Of a stretch of DNA of 64,000 nt, positions 8,415-17,050 are shown piece after piece. The DNA is from Paracoccus onubensis. Lineage in GTDB: Bacteria > Pseudomonadota > Alphaproteobacteria > Rhodobacterales > Rhodobacteraceae. The position numbers and the translations under genes were made by a program. The stretch spans positions 1-64,000 of the forward strand of contig NZ_QZCG01000015.1 of the NCBI RefSeq assembly GCF_003591515.1, in the 5' to 3' direction. The stretch's first letter is position 1, and every line of letters starts with the position of its first letter. The notes beneath the pieces were generated by a model. It saw only the letters and a program-made list of their open reading frames with translations. It had not been told where the DNA came from and made no database searches.

Positions 8415-9226
8415 TTCGCCCCCTTCCCCAATTCGCGCCCCCGTTCGGTCGCCGCCGCGACAGTGCGCTTTATCAGGGGCGGCAGGCCGGTTTCCTCGTC
8501 CATCAGCACTTTCAGACCGGCAGCGGTGGTTCCACCCGGCGAGGTCACATTCTCGCGCAGGATCGCCGGGTCTTCATCGGCATCCACGGCAAGCGCACCC
8601 GCGCCCGCGACGGTCATCCGCGCCAGCTCCAGCGCCATATCGGCGGACAGACCCTGCGCCTCGCCCGCCCGGGCAAGCGCCTCGATCAGATGGAAAACAT
8701 AGGCCGGTCCACTGCCCGACAGGCCGGTCACGGCATCCATCTGCGCTTCATTGTCCAGCCGGACCACCCGCCCCACGGCGGACATCAAGGTTTCCGCCAG
8801 ATCAAGATGCGCGGCTGTCGCGCCGTCATTGCCGATCAAAGCCGAGATGCCCTTGCCGATGGCGGCGGGCGTGTTCGGCATCACCCGGATGACCGGCGAG
8901 CCGGGGAAAGCCGCCTCGAAGGTCGAGATCGTCGTGCCCGCCGCGACCGAGATGACCAGGGTATCTTCGAGATCGGGCAGTTCACCCAGGGCATCCGCCA
9001 TCATCTGCGGCTTGACGGCCAGCACAAGAACCGCCGGATTTTCGGGCAGCGGCACATTCACGCGCAGCCCCTTGTCCTGCCATTCGGGCGCAAGTTTCGG
9101 ATCGATCACGGTAACGGCACCGGCTTGCAGCCCCTGCGCCAGCCAGCCTTTCAGCATCGCGCCGCCCATCCGGCCACAGCCGACCAGCACAAGGCCACGC
9201 GCGTTGATATCGTTGAATTCGCTCAT
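8411..9226 (-). CDS. proC: Pyrroline-5-carboxylate reductase
   Basis: This 271-residue enzyme catalyses the last step of proline synthesis, the NAD(P)H reduction of pyrroline-5-carboxylate. The dinucleotide-binding start VLVGCGRMGGAML (about 13-25) and the C-terminal family signature region SGSGPAYVFHLIEALA (about 167-182), followed by VTSPGGTTAAGL (about 226-237), are clear. Start ATG 9226 has GGGGGTG just upstream; an in-frame upstream start at 9244 is less likely. It heads the proC / CsaA-like / hydroxyacid dehydrogenase operon, about 36 bases after the YbjN gene on the same strand. Confidence 0.95.
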   Translation of the reverse strand: MSEFNDINARGLVLVGCGRMGGAMLKGWLAQGLQAGAVTVIDPKLAPEWQDKGLRVNVPLPENPAVLVLAVKPQMMADALGELPDLEDTLVISVAAGTTISTFEAAFPGSPVIRVMPNTPAAIGKGISALIGNDGATAAHLDLAETLMSAVGRVVRLDNEAQMDAVTGLSGSGPAYVFHLIEALARAGEAQGLSADMALELARMTVAGAGALAVDADEDPAILRENVTSPGGTTAAGLKVLMDEETGLPPLIKRTVAAATERGRELGKGAK

Positions 9227-9262
9227 CCGCACCCCCTGGATCATCGGGGGCGGAATGCCCCC

Positions 9263-9766
9263 TTATGCCCGTCCGTAGGCCTCGCCCATGGCGATGTCCA
9301 GAGCTTCGCCCACGCTCGTATTCGCCCAGCCGACCAGCTGGAAGGCGGGATAGAAGCGTTCGCAGGCGAAAATGGCGTTGCCGATCATTTCGTCGATCTG
9401 CTCGGGCGTGGCCAGATTATCACCGGCCAAAACCAGCCCATAGCGCCATACCATCAGCTTCTGATGCGCCCAGTAGGTGAAAGCGCCCTCCCATACCTCG
9501 TCATTGGCGCGGTTCAGTGCTTCGTAAAGCATCGGCAGCCGGTCCGCGGGCGGGTCCATGTCGAATGTGCAGATCAGGCGCAGCATCTCTTCGCCCGATG
9601 ACCATGCCAGCGTCAGGGAATAGCTGCGCCACTGCCCTTCGACGACCATAGCGATCTGGTCATCCGCCAATCGGTCGAAATCCCATTCATAATGCGTGGC
9701 TACGGTTTCCACGATATCAATCGGGTGAATGTCGTCGCTTGGGATGAAATGTCCGGTCTGTGCCAT
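9263..9766 (-). CDS. YbjN domain-containing protein
   Basis: This 167-residue soluble protein has a central YbjN-type (secretion-chaperone-like) alpha/beta domain: HPIDIVETVATHYEWDFDR near the start, then WRSYSLTLAWSSGEEMLRLI and the AHQKLMVWRYGLVL strand region. YbjN proteins affect motility, biofilm and stress responses in enterobacteria, but their mechanism is not settled. It lies just upstream of proC on the same strand, so it may be the first gene of that operon. It is divergent from cobD across 204 bases. Confidence 0.88.
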   Translation of the reverse strand: MAQTGHFIPSDDIHPIDIVETVATHYEWDFDRLADDQIAMVVEGQWRSYSLTLAWSSGEEMLRLICTFDMDPPADRLPMLYEALNRANDEVWEGAFTYWAHQKLMVWRYGLVLAGDNLATPEQIDEMIGNAIFACERFYPAFQLVGWANTSVGEALDIAMGEAYGRA

Positions 9767-9970
9767 ATCTGTACCTGCCTGACTGCCAGCGCGGTCTTAT
9801 GACCGCTAGAGATTGTGGCGACCTCAACACCGGGCGGGATCGCCGGTAACTCCTTACAATATATCGTGGTGCGGATTGCGTCTGCTGTAAAGCGAAAATA
9901 TCAGTTGCAGGGGAACTATCACGGTCGCATTCCCGCTTGTGGGGTGGACAGGCCATTGAAAGGCAAGCGA

Positions 9971-10936
9971 ATGCAGCGCGATCACGGTGGCGATATCGAC
10001 AGGGCGGCAAAGCAATACGGCCCGGGCGACTGGATCGATCTTTCGACCGGGATCAACCGCCGTCCCTGGCCGGTGACGGCCCTTGACGATCAAATCTGGC
10101 ACATCCTGCCCACTGCGGCGGCACAGCAGAAACTGATCGGAGTGGCCGCCGAATGGTTTCGCTGCGATTCCAACTCAGTGCTGCCGGTGGCAGGCGCGAC
10201 CGCTGCGATCCAGTTGATCCCGCGCCTGCTGCCCCGCGGGCGGGCGGCGGTTCTGACGCCCAGCTATAACGAATATGCGGCCAGCCTGCGCTCTGCCGGC
10301 TGGAAGGTCCGCGAATGCGCCCGAATCGAGGATATGGCGGGCGCGGGTCTGGCGGTCGTGGTTAATCCGAACAATCCCGACGGGCGCGAATGGGCGCCGG
10401 AGCAACTGGTGGAACTGGCCGCCAAAACGGATCATCTGATCGTGGATGAAAGCTTTGCCGATCCGCGCCCCGATCTGTCGCTTGCTCCGATGATGCCCGG
10501 AAATGTGCTGATCCTGCGAAGCTTCGGGAAATTCTGGGGGCTTGCGGGGCTACGCCTTGGCTTTCTGATCGCCCCGCCCGCCTTCCTGAAGCCGTTCGCC
10601 GAGGCCGCCGGGCCGTGGCCGGTCAGCGGGCCGGCATTGGAGATCGGTGCGGCAGCTCTTGCCGATCGCGGCTGGGCGGACAGCGCGGTGGTTTATCATT
10701 CCGAGGCCAGCCTGCGTCTTGATCGGCTTGCCATATTGGCGGGTTGGCAGGCTCTGGGCGGAACCCATCTGTTCCGACTTTATGACACCGGTAACGCCAT
10801 GGCCGAGCAGGACCGGCTCGCCCATGCGCATATCTGGAGCAGGCGCTTTCCCTATTCCGACCGCTGGCTGCGGCTGGGCATTCCCGGCAATGCGCAGGAA
10901 TGGGAGCGTGTGGCCCGGGCGCTCTCGCGCAGGTGA
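9971..10936 (+). CDS. cobD: L-threonine-O-3-phosphate decarboxylase-type aminotransferase (CobD/CobC)
   Basis: This 321-residue PLP enzyme of the fold-type I aminotransferase group starts at ATG 9971 (AAAGG upstream). The opening HGGDIDRAAKQYG and DLSTGINRRPWP is characteristic of CobC/CobD, which supplies (R)-1-amino-2-propanol phosphate for the nucleotide loop of cobalamin. The PLP-binding lysine is in LRSFGKFWGLAG (about 186). VVVNPNNPDGR (about 128-138) binds substrate. The usual neighbour cbiB is not here, and no cobalamin riboswitch is visible in the 204-base upstream gap. A PduO-type adenosyltransferase lies 30 kb away. Confidence 0.88.
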   Translation: MQRDHGGDIDRAAKQYGPGDWIDLSTGINRRPWPVTALDDQIWHILPTAAAQQKLIGVAAEWFRCDSNSVLPVAGATAAIQLIPRLLPRGRAAVLTPSYNEYAASLRSAGWKVRECARIEDMAGAGLAVVVNPNNPDGREWAPEQLVELAAKTDHLIVDESFADPRPDLSLAPMMPGNVLILRSFGKFWGLAGLRLGFLIAPPAFLKPFAEAAGPWPVSGPALEIGAAALADRGWADSAVVYHSEASLRLDRLAILAGWQALGGTHLFRLYDTGNAMAEQDRLAHAHIWSRRFPYSDRWLRLGIPGNAQEWERVARALSRR

Positions 10937-11022
10937 TCGCCTGCAAGGCGGGGACCGGGCGAAGACACTGGCAATTCATGGGAAGAGCCGGCAGAATCGG
11001 GCGGCCATTACCGGAGCAGATC

Positions 11023-11574
11023 ATGGATATCGGACCCGCAATCAATCCCTCCGCAAGCGCGCGCGCCATCCCCTGTGGCGGGCAAGGCCGGACAGCCGCG
11101 CTTCCCTTGCGGTGGATGCTTGCGATTGCGTTGATCTCTCTGTCCGGTGCAGCTCCAGCCGTCGCCGATGCTCCGCTGATCGTGCTGGACCAGACGCAGC
11201 TTCCCTTTGATCTTGGCCCCGGTCATCCGGCGAACAATCCCGCCAATCCGGCAAACTCACCCAATGCAACCTGGAATTCCGCCGGCAATACCGCCAATTC
11301 CCCGACGGCATGGGGAAACCGCCCCGCAAATCCCGCCAATGAGAAGCGGCTGATCATCACGGCGGATGGCGGGGTTCTGGGCTATTACGCAACCAATGCA
11401 GGCGGGGTGCTGAACCTGTTCGACGTGAATGGCCGCCGCATCGCCTATCGTCCGGCCAAGGGCACAAGAAGCCTGTTCACGACCGGCGGCGCATGGTGCG
11501 GAACCGTCGATGACGGGCGCGGCGGTTTCGTCATCGCCGTCACCCGGAACTGCGCGGCGAAATTCGGCGGCTGA
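11023..11574 (+). CDS. Secreted protein with Asn-Pro-rich repeats, family unknown
   Basis: This 183-residue protein starts at ATG 11023 (CCGGAG upstream). After a 30-residue basic leader comes a hydrophobic segment (about 31-49) ending in PAVADA, a likely signal sequence with an unusually long n-region. Residues 67-107 are rich in Asn, Pro, Ala and Ser with short NP and NSP repeats (for example GHPANNPANPANSP). The C-terminal part (108-183) contains two similar units, ITADGGVLGYY and LFDVNGRRIAY, then LFTTGGAWCGTV and two cysteines (159 and 177) that could form a disulfide. I do not recognise the family. A cell-surface or periplasmic role is inferred from the leader only. Confidence 0.7.
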   Translation: MDIGPAINPSASARAIPCGGQGRTAALPLRWMLAIALISLSGAAPAVADAPLIVLDQTQLPFDLGPGHPANNPANPANSPNATWNSAGNTANSPTAWGNRPANPANEKRLIITADGGVLGYYATNAGGVLNLFDVNGRRIAYRPAKGTRSLFTTGGAWCGTVDDGRGGFVIAVTRNCAAKFGG

Positions 11575-11660
11575 GCTGCATCCCTTGGGCCTTGTTCCCG
11601 TCATGGCCTTATTTCCGTTACATTGCCGCATTAAATGGGAGGCACATACCGGAGAGTATC

Positions 11661-12566
11661 ATGAACAAGCACCCAAAGGACTGGCTGGAAGCCGAACTTC
11701 AGGACACCATCGACGAGGATGTCGAGATCGAGATGGAAGACGCGATCCTGTCCGCCGAGATCAAACGCATCTATCGCAGCCACCATCCCGATCAGTTGCT
11801 GCGCAAGGAATATTTCCGGGAACTCCTGCGCCTGCAATCGGAACTGATCAGATTGCAGGACTGGGTCAGCTATCACAAGGAAAAGGTGGTCGTCATCTTC
11901 GAAGGCCGCGATTCGGCAGGCAAGGGCGGCGCGATCAAGCGGATCACCCAGCGCCTGAACCCTCGGATAGTGCGCACCGTGGCCTTGCCCGCGCCATCGG
12001 ACCGGGAAAAGACCCAATGGTATTTTCAGCGATATGTGCCGCATCTGCCGGCGGGCGGCGAGATCGTCCTGTTCGACCGCAGCTGGTATAACCGCGCCGG
12101 CGTCGAACGGGTGATGGGCTTTGCCGATGACGATCAGGTCGAACAGTTCTTTCAGGACGTTCCAGAATTCGAGCGGATGCTGGTGCGCTCGGGGATCAGG
12201 CTGGTGAAATACTGGTTCTCGATCACCGATGAAGAACAGCAGATGCGCTTCCTGATCCGCATTCACGATCCGCTGAAACAGTGGAAGCTGTCGCCGATGG
12301 ATTTGCAGTCCCGCGTCCGCTGGGAGCATTACACCAAGGCCAAGGAAGAGATGTTCGAGCGCACGAATATCGATGAGGCGCCATGGTATATCGTGCCGGG
12401 CAACGACAAGAAACGCGCACGGCTGAATTGCATGAACCATCTGCTGGACATCATCCCCTATGAGGACGTGCCGCATGAAGAGGTCACGCTGCCCAATCGG
12501 GTCTTCAACCCCGATTACGAACGCGAGGTCTTGCCACGCGAGCTATATGTGCCGCAGAAATACTGA
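11661..12566 (+). CDS. ppk2: Polyphosphate kinase 2 (PPK2 family)
   Basis: This 301-residue protein matches class I PPK2 in length and motifs. The P-loop is FEGRDSAGKGGAIK (80-93) and the Walker B region with lid residues is IVLFDRSWYNRAG (135-147). PPK2 enzymes phosphorylate nucleoside mono- or diphosphates with polyphosphate, or the reverse. ATG 11661 has GGAGAG upstream. A preceding acidic N-terminal segment (AELQDTIDEDVEIEMEDA) is common in alphaproteobacterial members. Which nucleotide it prefers cannot be judged here. Confidence 0.95.
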   Translation: MNKHPKDWLEAELQDTIDEDVEIEMEDAILSAEIKRIYRSHHPDQLLRKEYFRELLRLQSELIRLQDWVSYHKEKVVVIFEGRDSAGKGGAIKRITQRLNPRIVRTVALPAPSDREKTQWYFQRYVPHLPAGGEIVLFDRSWYNRAGVERVMGFADDDQVEQFFQDVPEFERMLVRSGIRLVKYWFSITDEEQQMRFLIRIHDPLKQWKLSPMDLQSRVRWEHYTKAKEEMFERTNIDEAPWYIVPGNDKKRARLNCMNHLLDIIPYEDVPHEEVTLPNRVFNPDYEREVLPRELYVPQKY

Positions 12567-12573
12567 ACCGGGA

Positions 12574-12640
12574 CAGGGGGCGCTGCCCCCGCCACGCTGA
12601 CACGCGGCTCCCCCGGGGATATTTCGGTGAAGAAGAAGGG
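12574..12640 (-). repeat. Dispersed GC-hairpin intergenic element, copy C (reverse orientation)
   Basis: Read on the minus strand, it has the same order as other copies: a C/T-rich TTCTTC block, AAATATCC, CGGGGG and a GGGGGC-AGC-GCCCC hairpin. On the plus strand its GAAGAAGGGGG end sits 5-8 bases before the ATG of the PhzF-like gene and so serves as, or replaces, its ribosome binding site. Confidence 0.7.
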
Positions 12641-12647
12641 GGCGCGC

Positions 12648-13517
12648 ATGCTGGAATTTCATATCTATGACGTGTTCACCGACCTGCCATTTTCGGGAAA
12701 CCCGCTGGCTGTCGTCATGGGGGCCGATGATCTGAACACCGCGCAGATGCAGGTGATCGCGCGGCAGTTCAACCTGTCCGAGACGATATTCGTCATGGCC
12801 CCGCGCGATCCGGCGCATACGGCCCGCGTCAGGATATTCTTTCCGACCGCCGAGATTCCCTTTGCCGGTCATCCGACCATCGGCTGCGCCCTGCATCTGG
12901 CAAAAGGTCAGGATGGGCAGATTCTGCTGGAGGAAGAAGCCGGGCTGGTGCCGGTGAAGATTCGTGGCGGACAGGCGGAATTCACCGCGCCCAGACTGCC
13001 CGTGCCGCATGGCGGGGAGGTGGATGCCGGGCTGATCGCGCGCGCATTGGATCTGCCGGACACCGCCATCGGTTTTGGCAGCCACCGGCCGGGTGGCTGG
13101 CAGGGTGGTCCGGCTTTCCTGTTCGTGCCGGTCGCGGATCTGGATGCGCTGGCGGCCGCGCGGCCGATCGAGCCGCATTGGTCCCGGGCGATGGCGCAGG
13201 CGCAGGTGGACAGCGCCTATCTTTATGCCGCCGAAGGCGATGGCTATCGCGCCCGGATGTTCTCGCCCACCGCTGGCATTCCCGAAGATCCCGCGACCGG
13301 CTCGGCCTCGGCCATACTGGCAGCGCAGCTTCTGGCAAACGGGGCGCTGGCCGATGGCGAGAACCGGATCGGCCTTCGGCAAGGCGTCGAGATGGGGCGG
13401 CCCTCGCGGATCGGTCTGTCGGGGCTTGTCGAACGGGGCGCATTGCGCGAAATCAGAGTCGGCGGAACTGCCGTTTCCATCGCGGAAGGCCGTATCAGAA
13501 TACCGGAGGACGCATGA
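12648..13517 (+). CDS. PhzF family isomerase-like protein
   Basis: This 289-residue protein has the two-lobed PhzF/diaminopimelate-epimerase-like fold. Signatures are FHIYDVFTDLPFSGNPLAVV (about 4-23), NLSETIFV (about 43-50), PFAGHPTIGCA (about 75-85) and the GIPEDPATGSAS stretch (about 209-220). The conserved Glu of the first lobe (SET) acts as general acid/base in PhzF. Most PhzF-like proteins outside phenazine clusters have no known substrate, and no phenazine genes are near. The start ATG 12648 is preceded by GAAGGGGG from the repeat element. It is coupled to the DUF1330 gene by an ATGA overlap. Confidence 0.88.
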   Translation: MLEFHIYDVFTDLPFSGNPLAVVMGADDLNTAQMQVIARQFNLSETIFVMAPRDPAHTARVRIFFPTAEIPFAGHPTIGCALHLAKGQDGQILLEEEAGLVPVKIRGGQAEFTAPRLPVPHGGEVDAGLIARALDLPDTAIGFGSHRPGGWQGGPAFLFVPVADLDALAAARPIEPHWSRAMAQAQVDSAYLYAAEGDGYRARMFSPTAGIPEDPATGSASAILAAQLLANGALADGENRIGLRQGVEMGRPSRIGLSGLVERGALREIRVGGTAVSIAEGRIRIPEDA

Positions 13518-13813
13518 CCAAGGCTTATTGGGTGGGCCATGTCAGTGTTGATGACGCAACGGCCTATGAGGCTTATCGCAGGGCCAATGCCGAAGCCTTT
13601 GCGAAATTCGGCGCGCGTTTTCTTGTTCGCGGCGGCGCGCAGGAGGTCGTCGAGGGTGAGGTCAGGCCGCGCTGCGTGGTGATCGAGTTTCCCTCGATCG
13701 AAGCCGCGCGGGATTGCTATGACAGCCCCGAATATCAACGCGCCAAGGCGCTTCGCGATCCGGTCAGTCTTGTCGATCTGGTGATTGTGGAAGGCTGGGT
13801 TGATCTAAGCTAG
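13514..13813 (+). CDS. DUF1330 family protein
   Basis: This 99-residue ferredoxin-like-fold protein has the DUF1330 pattern: KAYWVGHVSVDDATAYEAYR at the start, then GARFLVRGG, VVIEFPSIEAARDCYDSPEY (about 57-76) and a C-terminal LVIVEGW. The family resembles dimeric alpha/beta-barrel proteins, and its function is unknown. ATG 13514 overlaps the phzF-like stop by four bases and has a GGAGGA site 3 bases ahead, so it is the second gene of that operon. Confidence 0.9.
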   Translation: MTKAYWVGHVSVDDATAYEAYRRANAEAFAKFGARFLVRGGAQEVVEGEVRPRCVVIEFPSIEAARDCYDSPEYQRAKALRDPVSLVDLVIVEGWVDLS

Positions 13814-13848
13814 ACGCTTGTGTTTGCGGTGAAAAACCGTATGATTGA

Positions 13849-14313
13849 ATGATGTTCCGTGATCTCTTGTCCCGCCTTTTCAATGAAGACGCGCTTCCGC
13901 GGCCTTTGGCCTCGCCGGATGCCGAGGTTGCGATTGCCGCGCTTTTGGTGCGGGTCGCGCGTTCGGACGATCATTACCGGCAGGTGGAACGGCAACGGAT
14001 CGACCAGATTCTGGCCCGGCGCCGTGGCCTGTCGCTGGAAGAAGCGGCCGAGCGTCGCGCCGCCGCCGAGATGATCGAGGCCGAGGCCCCCGATACCGTG
14101 CGCTTTACCCGGCAGGTCAAGGACCGGATCGCGCTTGAGGATCGTACCGGCGTGATCGGCGCCATGTGGGAGACGGCCTATGCCGACAGCCGGCGCGGCG
14201 CAGATGAAGAGACGCTGATCCGGCTTGTCGCCGGGCTTCTGGGCATACCGGACAAGGATTCGGCCATGATCCGCCGGAAGGTTCTGCGGGATCTGGGAAT
14301 GGACGGAAGCTGA
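13849..14313 (+). CDS. TerB-like (tellurite resistance) domain protein
   Basis: This 154-residue helical protein is of the cytoplasmic TerB/DjlA type. The pattern VAIAALLVRVARSDDHYRQV (about 26-45), followed by a second homologous half, is what the fold shows, with Asp/Glu residues that could bind metal. A second in-frame ATG at 13852 is equally possible as the start, and neither has a strong ribosome binding site. Despite the name there is no evidence that it confers tellurite resistance. It converges on the puuB-like gene with a 4-base gap and no room for a terminator. Confidence 0.82.
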   Translation: MMFRDLLSRLFNEDALPRPLASPDAEVAIAALLVRVARSDDHYRQVERQRIDQILARRRGLSLEEAAERRAAAEMIEAEAPDTVRFTRQVKDRIALEDRTGVIGAMWETAYADSRRGADEETLIRLVAGLLGIPDKDSAMIRRKVLRDLGMDGS

Positions 14314-14317
14314 GGCT

Positions 14318-15628
14318 TCAGAACCCCAGCCGGTCACGCAGCCCATACCACGCCATGCCCGCGACCAGCAGCGGGCCGCGCAGGGATGCGCCGCCGGGAA
14401 AGCCGCCTGTGGGAATGGCCTCCATGACCTCGAAACCCTCAGCCTGCCCGGCGATCGCTTCGGCCATCAGCCGGCCGGACAGGGTCGCCATGCCCACGCC
14501 ATGCCCCGAAAAACCGCTGGCCGACAGGCAATTCACGGCAGGCCGCGCGAAACAGGGCATGCGATTGGTGGTGATCGCCAATGTGCCGCCCCATGCATGG
14601 GTCAGCCGCACATCCCCAAGCTGCGGATAGACCGACAGCAGATGCGGGCGCACCTTGGCGAAGATATCCTTGGGGAAACGGTAGCTGACGGTTTCGCCGC
14701 CGCCGAAGATCAGCCGCCTTTCATCGTCCAGCCGCCAGTAATTCACCACGAATTTCGTATCCGCGACTGCTGGGTTTTGCGGCAGGATCTCGGGAAAATT
14801 CTCGTCCAGAGGTTCGGTCGCCACGATATAATTATTGATCGGCATGACCTTCGAGGCGATTTTAGGCGCGATGCCGCCAAGATAGCCGTTACCCGCAAGG
14901 ATGACATGGTCGCAGATCACCCTGCCGGTATCGCAATGGATTATGGTTTTCTCGGCGGGTTTCTGGGCATGGGTGATACGGTGCACATGAGTATTCTCGT
15001 GAATGACCGCCCCGGCATCATGCGCCAGTCTTGCGATGCCTTTGGCAAGATTCAGCGGATGCAGATGCCCCGCGCCCCAATCGACATCTCCTCCGGCATA
15101 GCTTCGGGTACCGGCCAGATCGGCCAGCCCCTGCCCGTCCAGCGGCTGAACCCGGGCGTAATCGTAATGCCGCGCCAGATGATCGGCGATGCGATGGGCG
15201 TGATCGACCTCGGATTGATTGCGGCAGGCATGGGCCACGCCATCGCGCACCGGAACCCCGGCTTCGGCAGCCAGCGAACGCACCAGCGCCTTGGCCTCTT
15301 CGGCCAGATTCCACAAGCGCCGGGCGGTTTCCCTGCCAAACTGCGCTTCCAGCCAGTCGACCTCTTGTCGCTGACCAGAGCCAAGCTGCCCGCCATTGCG
15401 GCCCGACGCGCCGAAACCGACGCGATGCGCCTCGAGCAGGGTCACGGCATATCCACGCCGTGCCAGATGCAAGGCCGCCGACAGGCCCGTATAGCCGCCG
15501 CCCACGACCGCGACATCGGAGCGCGTCTCGCCCTTCAGCATCGGGAAAGGAGCAAGCTCCGGGCTGGTTTCGGCGTAAAGGCTATCGGGGTATTTTCCCC
15601 GCCGGTCGTTGAGGTAAAGCAGATTCAT
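14318..15628 (-). CDS. puuB: Gamma-glutamylputrescine oxidoreductase-like FAD enzyme
   Basis: This 436-residue DAO-type FAD oxidoreductase has the FAD motif VAVVGGGYTGLSAALHLARR (about 39-58), the GFGASGRNGGQLGSGQ stretch (about 71-86) and the C-terminal SASGFSGHGVGMATLSG. The family (PuuB/OrdL) oxidises gamma-glutamylated amines. The gene follows a PuuA-like glutamine synthetase and a class I amidotransferase on the same strand, which supports a polyamine role. Other N-methyl or N-glutamyl amino-compound oxidases of this family remain possible. The start at ATG 15628 has no clear Shine-Dalgarno sequence. Confidence 0.85.
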   Translation of the reverse strand: MNLLYLNDRRGKYPDSLYAETSPELAPFPMLKGETRSDVAVVGGGYTGLSAALHLARRGYAVTLLEAHRVGFGASGRNGGQLGSGQRQEVDWLEAQFGRETARRLWNLAEEAKALVRSLAAEAGVPVRDGVAHACRNQSEVDHAHRIADHLARHYDYARVQPLDGQGLADLAGTRSYAGGDVDWGAGHLHPLNLAKGIARLAHDAGAVIHENTHVHRITHAQKPAEKTIIHCDTGRVICDHVILAGNGYLGGIAPKIASKVMPINNYIVATEPLDENFPEILPQNPAVADTKFVVNYWRLDDERRLIFGGGETVSYRFPKDIFAKVRPHLLSVYPQLGDVRLTHAWGGTLAITTNRMPCFARPAVNCLSASGFSGHGVGMATLSGRLMAEAIAGQAEGFEVMEAIPTGGFPGGASLRGPLLVAGMAWYGLRDRLGF

Positions 15629-15695
15629 GGGGCACCGCCGGAAACGGTTTCGTGCCTGTCACCGGTACCCTGACGGGCTTGGCGCATCGGACCAC

Positions 15696-17048
15696 TCATA
15701 CATTCAACAGCAGATGTTCGCGTTCCCACGGGCTGATGACCTGAAGGAATTCCTTGTATTCGTTACGCTTCACCGATTCGTAGACAGCCGTGAACTCTTC
15801 GCCCAATACACCGCGCATCGCCTCGTTCTCTGACATCAGGTCAAGCGCGTCGCCCAGATTATAGGGCAGCTCATCTTCGGACATATAGGCGTCGCCAAGG
15901 CATTCGGCCCGGGGAGACTCGCCGCTTAACAGGCCCAGATAACCGCAGGCCAAAGACGCCGCGATGCCCAGATAGGGATTGCAGTCCATCCCGGCCAGCC
16001 GGTTCTCGACCCGTCTTGCCTCGGGTCCCGATATCGGTACGCGCAGCCCGGTCGTGCGGTTGTCGCGCCCCCATTCCAGATTGATCGGCGCGGCGAAATC
16101 CGGGACATAGCGGCGATAAGAGTTCACATAGGGCGCAAGCAGCGCGATCGCCGCCGGCAGATGCCGCTGCATCCCGGCAATGAAATGCAGAAAGGCCGGA
16201 GTTTCCCGGCCTTTTTCATCCGAGAACAGATTCTTCCCGGATTGCATATCCACGATCGAATGATGGATATGCATCGCGCTGCCCGGTTCGCCTTCGATCG
16301 GCTTGGCCATGAAGGTGGCGAAGCAATCATGGCGCAGCGCGGCCTCGCGGATCAGGCGTTTGAAAAAGAACATCTCATCGGCCAGGGCCACGGGATCACC
16401 GTGATTAAGGTTGATCTCGACCTGCCCGGCACCGCCTTCCTGCAGGATGCCGTCGATCTCGAATCCCTGCGCCTCGGCGAAATCATAGATATCGTCGATC
16501 ACCTTGCCATATTCATCGACCGCTGACATGGAATAGGCCTGTTTGGCCGCCGCCCGCCTGCCGGTGCGCCCCATCGGAGGAATGATCGGCTGATTTGGAT
16601 CGGTATTGCGGGCGACGAGGAAAAACTCCATCTCGGGCGCGACGACGGGTTTCCAGCCCTTTTCCTCGTATAATCCGACCACTTTTTTCAACACGTTGCG
16701 CGGCGCGATCGGCACGGGGTTGCCCTGCTGATCGGTTGCGTCATGGATGATCTGAAGCGTCCAGTCCGCAGTCCATGGCGCAGCGCTTGCGGTGCTGAAA
16801 TCCGGGGTCAGGATCATGTCGGGCTCGGTGAAGGCCCCTGCCGGATTGTCGGCCCATTCACCGGTGATCGTCTGCAGGAAGATCGAGTTCGGCAGGTAGA
16901 ACTTGTCCTGCCGCGCGAATTTCGAGGCGGGCATCGCCTTGCCGCGCGCCACTCCGGCGATATCGGCAACGATGCACTCCACCTCATCCAGCCGGCGACC
17001 GTCCAGATATTCCCGTGCGGCGGCGGGTGTGCGGTCTATCCAGTTCAT
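15696..17048 (-). CDS. puuA: Glutamine synthetase family protein, PuuA-like gamma-glutamylputrescine synthetase
   Basis: This 450-residue protein belongs to the type III-like GS group used for gamma-glutamylation of amines (PuuA, GlnA homologues). Marks are VECIVADIAGVARGKAMP (about 25-42), APEMEFFLV (about 140-148), GAGQVEINLNHGDP (about 206-219) and HIHHSIVD (about 261-268). ATP-dependent ligation of glutamate to putrescine is the likely reaction, inferred from its neighbours. ATG 17048 has AAAAGGAG upstream. It lies 2 bases after the amidotransferase gene and 67 bases before puuB. Confidence 0.87.
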   Translation of the reverse strand: MNWIDRTPAAAREYLDGRRLDEVECIVADIAGVARGKAMPASKFARQDKFYLPNSIFLQTITGEWADNPAGAFTEPDMILTPDFSTASAAPWTADWTLQIIHDATDQQGNPVPIAPRNVLKKVVGLYEEKGWKPVVAPEMEFFLVARNTDPNQPIIPPMGRTGRRAAAKQAYSMSAVDEYGKVIDDIYDFAEAQGFEIDGILQEGGAGQVEINLNHGDPVALADEMFFFKRLIREAALRHDCFATFMAKPIEGEPGSAMHIHHSIVDMQSGKNLFSDEKGRETPAFLHFIAGMQRHLPAAIALLAPYVNSYRRYVPDFAAPINLEWGRDNRTTGLRVPISGPEARRVENRLAGMDCNPYLGIAASLACGYLGLLSGESPRAECLGDAYMSEDELPYNLGDALDLMSENEAMRGVLGEEFTAVYESVKRNEYKEFLQVISPWEREHLLLNV

Positions 17049-17050
17049 GA

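Noticed and set aside
9767..9970. Cobalamin riboswitch before cobD
   Set aside because: No B12-box-like sequence or long paired leader could be recognised in the 204-base gap.
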